From an uncultured Eisenbergiella sp. (GTDB lineage Bacteria > Bacillota > Clostridia > Lachnospirales > Lachnospiraceae), in assembly GCA_947631815.1 (NCBI GenBank), contig CANRMT010000009.1:1-45712 (forward strand): 45,712 bases of DNA, written 5' to 3'. Made by a program: the position numbers and the translations under genes. Below, one piece after another: positions 40,241 through 45,712 of this stretch. The stretch's first letter is position 1. Each line of letters opens with the position of its first letter. The notes under the pieces were generated by a model. It saw only the letters and a program-made list of their open reading frames with translations. It made no database searches and was not told the origin of the DNA.

Positions 40241-40479
40241 CGTAGGGGCCTGGCAGCCGCGGGGGCGGTATGCGAAGCGCGGTCCGGCGTCGGCGCGCAT
40301 CATCCGCCCGCGTTTCATTTCGGCCCGAAACTGCCGGGAAATACGGGAAACTCGCTTCGCTCGGACACCCCGTATTTCCCGGCACGGGCCAAAACGAACC
40401 GCAGACGGATTCAACGATGCGCGCCGACAAGGGACCGCACATTCGCATGCCGCCCCCGCGACTGCCAGGCCCCCTGCGT
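40241..40479. repeat. Large nested palindrome between divergent genes (element E2)
   Basis: The outer arm AGGGGCCTGGCAG (from 40244) pairs with CTGCCAGGCCCC (40463-40474). Pairing continues inward through CGGGGGCGG/CCGCCCCCG, ATGCGAA/TTCGCAT, CGGTCC/GGACCG and TCGGCGCGCATC/GATGCGCGCCGA. The innermost stem, GCCGGGAAATACGG (40333-40346) with CCGTATTTCCCGGC (40370-40383), is a perfect 14-base pair set. The loop holds CTCGCTTCGCTCGG, where GCTTCGC is the complement of GCGAAGC; a second GCGAAGC lies in the left arm. It sits between the mutS2 start and the promoter at 40528. The frames open across it look non-coding. Confidence 0.85.
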
Positions 40480-40527
40480 TCCTCTCACCTCCTGATACCC
40501 GAATCGCCCAGGGGTTCGAGATCGGGG

Positions 40528-40556
40528 TTGTGTGATTTAAAACCGCGCTGTATAAT
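40528..40556 (+). promoter_or_regulatory. Promoter of the HtrA-like gene, upstream of a hairpin leader
   Basis: TTGTGT (40528-40533) and TATAAT (40551-40556) have 17-base spacing. The predicted start near 40563 leaves a leader of about 378 bases that contains element E3. Confidence 0.72.
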
Positions 40557-40573
40557 ATACGCGTAGGCAATGA

Positions 40574-40880
40574 GCAGTGCGGTCCTCCCCATCCATACGC
40601 CCGGGGACGTGCTTGCATGTCCCCGGGCGTATGGATGGGGAGGACCATAGGGCGAAGCCCGCGAGTGAGCCGGAGCGAAGCGGAGGCGAACGCGCGCACT
40701 GCGGGAAAACGGGCGAACGCACCCCGCAGAGCAGCGTTCGAGCCCTCTATCCACCCCTTCCCGAAACGTGCTTGCACGTCCCCGGGCGTATGGATGGGGA
40801 GGACCATAGGGCGAAGCCCGCGAGTGAGCCGGAGAGAAGCGGAGGCGAACGCGCGCACTGCGGGATAACGGACGAACGCG
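40574..40880 (+). repeat. Duplicated hairpin element in the htrA-like leader (element E3)
   Basis: Copy A: the arms 40581-40608 and 40619-40646 are a perfect 28-base inverted repeat (GGTCCTCCCC...CGGGGAC) around a 10-base loop. They are enclosed by GCAGTGC (40574-40580) and GCACTGC (40696-40702). The tail contains GGGCGAAGCCC and AGCGAAGCGG. Copy B repeats 40607-40720 at 40766-40879 (offset 159) with only a few changes. The left arm of copy B (about 40731-40765) has drifted and no longer pairs well. No T tract follows either hairpin, so they are not simple terminators. Confidence 0.88.
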
Positions 40881-40940
40881 CGCCCTGCGGGCCAGCAGAG
40901 CTGCCCCAGCCCACATTGCCCGCACGAAAGGATTTACGTT

Positions 40941-42782
40941 ATGGAAGAAAATCAATCTAATCAGGGCATAGACTTTATAAAGGAAAAAGTCAAGGAGCGC
41001 CCTTTAAACAAAAGAAAGCTCATAAAGCGCACGCTTCTGACTGCCAGCATGGCCGTGATATTCGGCCTGATCGCGTGCCTGACATTCCTGGTGCTGGAGC
41101 CCGTTTTCACGAACCTGCTCTATCCGGAGGAGGAACCGGAGCTCGTGCAGCTGCGGGAAGAGGACGTGGAGGACGAGATGCTTCCGGAGGATATGATCCT
41201 GTCGGAGGCGGCGGAAGGGGAACAGGCGTCTGCGGGAGCCGCGGCCGGAGCACAGGGTGCGGATCCCCGGGGAGGGATTTCCCAGGGAAGCGGTTCCCGG
41301 ACAGGTGCGGCTGACAGAGGAGCGTCCGGCACAGCTGTCGGCGGGCAGCCCGGAACGGTAGCAGAAGGTCAGCCCGGCACGGGAACAGAGGGACAGCCCG
41401 GAGCGGGCGCGAACGGAGATCCGGGACCGGGGATCGGCGGGCAGCAGGCGCCCGGCGCGGGCGGTGTGTCCGGATCTGAAGCGGACCGCCAGTCCGGCAT
41501 CGGAGGCGGCGGACAGTCCGGCACAGGGACAGGCGCGGGCAGTCAGCCCGGCGACGGAAGCGGCGGACAGTCCGGCACAGGGACAGGCGCGGGCAGTCAG
41601 CCTGGCGGCGGAAGCGGCGGGCAGTCCGGCACAGGAACAGGCATGGGCGGCCAGGCCGACGCAGGAGGCAACGGTCAGTCCGGTCAGGGGATCGGAGGCG
41701 CGGCGGAACCGGGGACAGCCGGGGAAGGGGAAGCCCTTTCTGAGACGGAGGCGTACGGAAGCGAAGCGGCGGAGGGCTCCGCGGCTTTGCCGGAAAAGGC
41801 GGAACTGGAGATGTCGGATTATCAGCGGCTCTATCGGCTGATGTACGCGCTGGTGCAGAGAAACAGCCAGTCCATGGTGACGGTGACCGGCGTCGTGACC
41901 GATATGGACTGGTTCGACAACATTTATGAAAATCAGGGGCAGGCGTCGGGACTGATCGTGGCGGACAACGGGATCGAGCTTTTGATCCTGACGGACAATA
42001 CCGTGGTGGAGTCGGCGGAAAGCCTTTTGGTCACGTTCCACGACGACGTGCAGACCAGCGCTCAGATCAAGGGCCAGGATAAGCAGACGGGTCTGGCGAT
42101 TCTCAGCGTTCTGCTGGAGGAGATCCCGGAGGAGACCCGGGAAACGCTGACCATGGCGGTGCTGGGCAGCTCGGCCACAGGGCTGCTCGCCATGCCGGTG
42201 ATAGCGGTGGGACGTCCGCTGGGTTCCGCGTCCTCCATCGTTTACGGAATGGTGACCTCGTCGGATTCCAGGGACAGCTTCGTGGATTACAACGTGCGGC
42301 TTCTGACCACGGACATGATGGGAACGGATAATTCCAGCGGCGTGTTGATCAATCTTTCCGGACAGGTGATCGGCATCATCCGGCCCATGAGCCTGCGGGG
42401 AAACAAAGAGACATCGCTCATAACCGCCTACGGGATCACGGATCTGCGCCTGTTGATCGAAAAATTGTCAAACGGCGTTCCGATCCCTTACATGGGAGTG
42501 ATGGGGAGCGATGTGCCAGTGGAGATCCATGCGGAGATGGGCGTGCCCATGGGCGCATATGTGACGAATATCGAAATGGACTCCCCCGCCATGAAGGCCG
42601 GGATCCAGAGCGGAGACGTGATCGTGGAGCTGAACGGGACGGAGATCCGTTCCTTTTCGGAATATCAGGAAGCCCTGTTTAACCTGGCGCCGGAAACGGG
42701 CGTCACCGTAAAGATGATGCGGCAGGGTGCGGAGGAATATCAGGAAATGACGGTGGACGTCATATTGGAGGAAGCGAAATGA
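40941..42782 (+). CDS. HtrA-like membrane protein with PDZ domain and degenerate protease triad
   Basis: The 613-residue protein has a basic N-terminus and one membrane helix (about 29-52), then an acidic stretch. A glycine/glutamine-rich low-complexity region of about 170 residues (about 95-265) follows, including three 18-residue repeats encoded by a 54-base DNA repeat (41511-41672). A trypsin-like domain lies at about 285-510 and a PDZ domain at about 520-605 (GAYVTNIEMDSPAMKAGIQSGDVIVELNG). Compared with HtrA, the histidine position is T354 (LTDNTVV), the aspartate position is G384 (QTGLAIL), and only the serine S465 (TDNSSGVLIN) is kept. It is probably not an active protease. GAAAGGA precedes the ATG. 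The stop overlaps yhaM as ATGA. Confidence 0.85.
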   Translation: MEENQSNQGIDFIKEKVKERPLNKRKLIKRTLLTASMAVIFGLIACLTFLVLEPVFTNLLYPEEEPELVQLREEDVEDEMLPEDMILSEAAEGEQASAGAAAGAQGADPRGGISQGSGSRTGAADRGASGTAVGGQPGTVAEGQPGTGTEGQPGAGANGDPGPGIGGQQAPGAGGVSGSEADRQSGIGGGGQSGTGTGAGSQPGDGSGGQSGTGTGAGSQPGGGSGGQSGTGTGMGGQADAGGNGQSGQGIGGAAEPGTAGEGEALSETEAYGSEAAEGSAALPEKAELEMSDYQRLYRLMYALVQRNSQSMVTVTGVVTDMDWFDNIYENQGQASGLIVADNGIELLILTDNTVVESAESLLVTFHDDVQTSAQIKGQDKQTGLAILSVLLEEIPEETRETLTMAVLGSSATGLLAMPVIAVGRPLGSASSIVYGMVTSSDSRDSFVDYNVRLLTTDMMGTDNSSGVLINLSGQVIGIIRPMSLRGNKETSLITAYGITDLRLLIEKLSNGVPIPYMGVMGSDVPVEIHAEMGVPMGAYVTNIEMDSPAMKAGIQSGDVIVELNGTEIRSFSEYQEALFNLAPETGVTVKMMRQGAEEYQEMTVDVILEEAK

Positions 42783-43723
42783 AATTCATCAAGGATTATA
42801 AGGAAGGGGACCGGGTCTCTGACATTTATCTGTGCAAGCATAAACAGTCCGCGGTCACCAAAAACGGGAAGCCCTATGAGAACGTGATCCTGCAGGATAA
42901 AACGGGGACGGTGGACGCCAAGATCTGGGATCCCAACAGCGCCGGCATCGAGGATTTCGACGCGCTGGATTATATCGAGGTGTACGGGGATGTGACCAGC
43001 TTTCAGAATGCGCTCCAGGTGAACATCAAGCGGGCGCGCCTCTGCCGGGAGGGCGAATACGATCCGGCCAATTACCTGCCTGTGAGCAAAAAAGACATTT
43101 CCGCCATGTATAAGGAGCTGCTGCGTTATATCGGCGGCATTGAAAATACATACCTGAAAAAACTGCTGGAAGCCTTTTTTGTGGAGGACGAGGCCTTTAT
43201 CGCGGCCTTCCAGAAATCCTCCGCGGCCAAAAGCGTGCATCACAGCTTCATGGGCGGACTGCTGGAGCACACGCTGAGCGTCGTGAAGCTCTGCGAGTAT
43301 TACTGCAAAACCTATCCGATGCTGAAACGGGATCTGCTGCTGACGGCGGCCATGTGCCACGACATCGGTAAGACACGGGAGCTTTCCCTTTTTCCGCAGA
43401 ACGATTATACCGACGACGGACAGCTTCTGGGGCACATCGTCATGGGGGCGGAGATGATCGGAGAAAAGGTCCGCACGATCCCGGGATTCCCGCCGGTGCT
43501 GGAATCTCAGCTGAAGCACTGCATCCTGGCGCACCATGGCGAATACGAGTATGGCTCTCCCAAGAAGCCTGCGCTGATGGAAGCGCTGGCGCTGAATCTG
43601 GCGGACAACACGGACGCCAAGCTGGAAACGTTCACGGAAATTTTGGAGAGCACGGCGGAGACCGGCTGGCTGGGCTTCAACCGGCTGTTTGAGTCCAACC
43701 TGCGGATGACGCGAATGGATTGA
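42779..43723 (+). CDS. yhaM: YhaM-type 3'-5' exoribonuclease
   Basis: This 314-residue protein has an N-terminal OB-fold nucleic-acid-binding domain (about 1-95, ENVILQDKTGTVDAKIWD) and a C-terminal HD phosphohydrolase domain (about 150-300). The latter shows HHSFMGGLLEHTLSV, the metal-binding CHDIGK (H194-D195), and a later CILAHHGEYEYGSPKKP. YhaM trims RNA, and in B. subtilis also single-stranded DNA, from 3' ends with Mn2+. It overlaps the htrA-like gene by four bases and the rlmD start follows immediately, so the three form an operon. Confidence 0.93.
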   Translation: MKFIKDYKEGDRVSDIYLCKHKQSAVTKNGKPYENVILQDKTGTVDAKIWDPNSAGIEDFDALDYIEVYGDVTSFQNALQVNIKRARLCREGEYDPANYLPVSKKDISAMYKELLRYIGGIENTYLKKLLEAFFVEDEAFIAAFQKSSAAKSVHHSFMGGLLEHTLSVVKLCEYYCKTYPMLKRDLLLTAAMCHDIGKTRELSLFPQNDYTDDGQLLGHIVMGAEMIGEKVRTIPGFPPVLESQLKHCILAHHGEYEYGSPKKPALMEALALNLADNTDAKLETFTEILESTAETGWLGFNRLFESNLRMTRMD

Positions 43724-43725
43724 AT

Positions 43726-45270
43726 ATGAACATACAGAAAAATCGGATTTTTACCGTGACCATCACGGACATGAGCGCGGACGGGGAAGGGATCGGGCAT
43801 CTGGAGGAGAGCGGGACCGGCGCGGAAGGGAAAGGGACCGGCGGTTTCTCCCTCACGGGAGAGGAGCGTGGGCCTGCTTCGGCGGAGACGGGAGACGTGT
43901 CCGCCCGGGCCGGGTCGGCATACGGTTCCGGCGGCTACGCCCTGTTCGTGAAGGACGCTCTGATCGGGGATGTGGTGCGGGCGCGGATCGTTCGCCCCAA
44001 AAAAGGATATGCGTTCGCGCGCCTGGAGGAGATCCTGACGCCCTCGCCGGACCGGGTAACGCCGGTCTGCCCCGTGGCGCGCCAGTGCGGCGGCTGCCAG
44101 CTCCAGGCGCTTTCTTATGAAAAACAACTGGAATTCAAGAACAATAAGGTGAAGAACTGCCTGATCCGCATCGGGGGCTTTTCGCCGGAAAAAGCGGCGG
44201 CAATGCTGGAGGAGCCCGTGGGAATGGAGGGGCCCTTTCATTACCGCAACAAGGCCCAGTTTCCCATCGGCACCGACAGGGAGGGACGGCTCATCGCCGG
44301 TTTTTACGCGGGACGGACGCACACGATCATTGAGGCGGAGGACTGCGCGCTGGGCGTCCGGGAAAACAGGGACATTCTGCGGATCGTGCTGGATTTCTGC
44401 GGGGAGAAAAAGATCCCGGCTTACGATGAGGCCTCCGGGAAGGGGCTGCTGCGCCATGTGCTGATCCGCAAGGGCTTTGCCACGGGCCAGATCCTGGTCT
44501 GCCTGGTGCTCAACGGGACCCGCCTGCCGGGGGAGAAGAAACTGGCGGAACGGCTTTTTGCGGAGATTCCCGGCATGACCAGCTTTTCCGTCAGCGTCAA
44601 TACGGACAGGAACAACGTGATCCTGGGAAAAGAAGTCCGCACGGTGCGCGGCGCGGACCGCATCGAGGATACCATCGGCGACCTGACGTTTTCCATTTCC
44701 CCGCTCTCTTTTTACCAGGTGAACCCGGCTCAAACGGAGAAAATCTACCGCCAGGCGCTGGATTACGCCGGGCTGACCGGGACGGAGACCGTCTGGGACC
44801 TGTACTGCGGGATCGGGACCATTTCCCTGTTTCTCGCCAGAGGGGCGAAGTCCGTCTGCGGGGTGGAAGCGGTGCCCGCGGCCATCGAGGACGCCAGGCG
44901 CAACGCGGCGCGCAACGGCATCGCCAACGCCCGTTTTTTTGTGGGAAAGGCGGAAGAGGTGCTGCCTGAAAAATATGCGTCGGAGGGGATCCGCGCGGAT
45001 GTGATCGTGGTGGACCCGCCCCGGAAGGGCTGTGACGAGGCCTGCCTGAACACCATGGTGCGGATGGAGCCGAAGCGGATCGTTTACGTGAGCTGCGACC
45101 CGGCCACGCTGGCGCGGGATCTGAAGTATCTGGCGGGAAACGGATACGAGCCGGTGAAGGCCAGGGTGTTCGATAATTTTGCGCAGGGGGTGCATTGCGA
45201 GACGGTGTGTCAGTTAGTTCTGAGAAAACCGGCTGTACATGTCAATATAGATGTGGATGAATTGGTGTAG
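43726..45270 (+). CDS. rlmD: 23S rRNA (uracil-1939-C5)-methyltransferase RlmD/RumA type
   Basis: The 514-residue enzyme has an N-terminal TRAM-like RNA-binding domain, split by an insertion of about 43 residues (about 26-68; SGTGAEGKGTGGFSLTGEERG type) compared with relatives. The 4Fe-4S ligands are C115, C121, C124 and C207 (CPVARQCGGC...DCALG). The SAM-binding motif is YCGIGTISLFLA, followed by DPPRKGCD and the catalytic cysteine C457 in VSCDPATLARDL. The ATG at 43726 lies two bases after the yhaM stop with no clear binding site, so translation is probably coupled; TTG at 43720 is another option. The C-terminus ends at VNIDVDELV. In relatives a further domain follows, whose remnant is at 45295-45495. 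Confidence 0.93.
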   Translation: MNIQKNRIFTVTITDMSADGEGIGHLEESGTGAEGKGTGGFSLTGEERGPASAETGDVSARAGSAYGSGGYALFVKDALIGDVVRARIVRPKKGYAFARLEEILTPSPDRVTPVCPVARQCGGCQLQALSYEKQLEFKNNKVKNCLIRIGGFSPEKAAAMLEEPVGMEGPFHYRNKAQFPIGTDREGRLIAGFYAGRTHTIIEAEDCALGVRENRDILRIVLDFCGEKKIPAYDEASGKGLLRHVLIRKGFATGQILVCLVLNGTRLPGEKKLAERLFAEIPGMTSFSVSVNTDRNNVILGKEVRTVRGADRIEDTIGDLTFSISPLSFYQVNPAQTEKIYRQALDYAGLTGTETVWDLYCGIGTISLFLARGAKSVCGVEAVPAAIEDARRNAARNGIANARFFVGKAEEVLPEKYASEGIRADVIVVDPPRKGCDEACLNTMVRMEPKRIVYVSCDPATLARDLKYLAGNGYEPVKARVFDNFAQGVHCETVCQLVLRKPAVHVNIDVDELV

Positions 45271-45294
45271 GACAAAAGATGGATGGCACCCTAA

Positions 45295-45495
45295 GAACAG
45301 ATTAGGGCATACGTTCTGGAGAGTAGCGGATTTAAGGTCAGCCATCTTTATATCGCACAAGTGAAGCGGAAATACGGCATTATCGAACGGGAGAATTACA
45401 ATAAGCCGAAGTCAGAGAATTCCCGTCAGCCACAATGCCCGCCGGAGAAAAGGGCGGCGATCAGGGCGGCGCTGGAACACTTCGGGATGATATAA
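45295..45495 (+). pseudogene. Detached, untranslated remnant of the RlmD C-terminal extension
   Basis: In the same frame as rlmD, after the TAG at 45268-45270 and a TAA at 45292-45294, 66 codons encode EQIRAYVLESSGFKVSHLY, then IAQVKRKYGIIERENYNKPK and SENSRQPQCPPEK, and end in ALEHFGMI before TAA (45493-45495). I recall this module as the C-terminal extension of Lachnospiraceae RlmD-family proteins, normally introduced by a TYE(E/Q)I(K/R) motif. Here the tyrosine codon position is the TAA. There is no start codon with a binding site, so it is unlikely to be translated. Protein similarity is still very clear, so the interruption appears recent, or the stops are read through. Confidence 0.7.
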
Positions 45496-45546
45496 CAAAA
45501 GCAGTTTGCCTTTTTCGTGGGTTTCTTTCTTTATTTTCACGAAATC

Positions 45547-45575
45547 TTGTGAAAGATGGAAGCCTCTTGTATAAT
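45547..45575 (+). promoter_or_regulatory. Promoter with operator-like inverted repeat, for a gene beyond the window
   Basis: TTGTGA (45547-45552) and TATAAT (45570-45575) have 17-base spacing. TTTCAC (45535-45540) and GTGAAA (45549-45554) form an inverted repeat overlapping the -35. From 45496 to the end I see no gene; the sequence is clearly more AT-rich than the rest. Confidence 0.65.
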
Positions 45576-45683
45576 AAATGTTAGTTTTAAATGAACTGAA
45601 TAGGCGCATGGCCACAACGTATCAAAAATTTTCTTTGTCTAGGGAAACACTGATTAATTCAAACATTTCTTCGTGAAATGTGG

Positions 45684-45689
45684 TAAAAT
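45684..45689 (+). promoter_or_regulatory. Extended -10 candidate at the window end
   Basis: TGG-TAAAAT (45681-45689) is preceded by a small hairpin CATTTC/GAAATG (45664-45680). GAAAGGCGGG at the very end looks like a ribosome binding site for a gene starting just outside the window. Confidence 0.4.
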
Positions 45690-45712
45690 ATAGGTATCAA
45701 TTGAAAGGCGGG

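Noticed and set aside
40581-40646. Intrinsic terminator
   Set aside because: The stem is very strong but lies just after a promoter and has no T tract; it is better described as a leader hairpin or repeat.
40157-40960. Several open frames in both strands across the palindromes between mutS2 and the htrA-like gene
   Set aside because: They are created by GC-rich inverted repeats (the same peptide appears on both strands) and lack binding sites and family features.
45268-45294. Selenocysteine or pyrrolysine readthrough in rlmD
   Set aside because: The stops are TAG and TAA, there is no TGA/SECIS, and no pyrrolysine genes are known here; truncation is simpler.

Overview
The window is GC-rich, densely packed DNA from a Gram-positive anaerobe. 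It most resembles a high-GC member of the Lachnospiraceae or a nearby Clostridia family. The evidence is a large Bacillus/Clostridia-type SRP RNA with an Alu domain, a YesL/DUF624 protein beside a shared MsmX-type sugar ATPase, a KDPG aldolase fused to a VOC-like domain, MutS2, a VanW protein, and clostridial RlmD and YhaM. This placement is inference; there is no 16S rRNA in the window.

Layout. 1-4.7 kb: end of a coiled-coil protein, a MATE exporter, a NOL1/NOP2/sun rRNA methyltransferase, a large palindrome (3531-3737), a tiny 41-codon gene with its own promoter and terminator, and a P-loop kinase. 4.7-9.9 kb: metG, a secreted protein, YesL and the MsmX-like ATPase. 10-20.6 kb: hexuronate/keto-deoxy-gluconate metabolism (KDG kinase, CdaR/PucR-like regulator, KDPG aldolase-VOC fusion, fructuronate-reductase-like SDR). 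Between these lie an acidic-linker protein, tadA, the SRP RNA, an AT-rich AAA/DUF4143 ATPase that looks acquired, a PflX-like radical SAM protein and an EEP-family hydrolase. 20.6-23.1 kb: a small membrane protein, then a minus-strand block (FAH hydrolase, GNAT, a free-standing FakA-middle-like domain, two identical tRNA-Gly). 23.3-30.6 kb: AraC regulator, galK, galT, a B12-type radical SAM protein, nth and a DnaQ-like exonuclease. 30.6-35.5 kb: a 59-bp tandem repeat in the leader of a 33-residue membrane peptide, then a VanW protein, a half AIR-synthase protein, an Lrp-aminotransferase pair and trmL. 35.5-40.1 kb, minus strand: mutS2, response regulator, histidine kinase. 40.1-45.7 kb: two palindromic elements, an HtrA-like protein lacking two triad residues, yhaM, rlmD, and a detached remnant of an rlmD C-terminal tail.

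Two themes stand out. First, four intergenic structured elements (3531-3737, 30595-30797, 40241-40479, 40574-40880) all carry the GCGAAGC mini-hairpin motif at hairpin tips or within their flanking tails. Two of them begin directly downstream of good sigma-A promoters, so they should be transcribed as structured leaders. Second, many conserved enzymes (MetRS, GalT, RlmD, both radical SAM proteins, TadA) carry low-complexity, often repetitive linkers, insertions or tails. Two genes (yesL and rlmD) have C-terminal sequence that continues in frame beyond their stop codons, which suggests ongoing growth and decay of such segments. No phage, CRISPR array, transposase or complete defence system was found.
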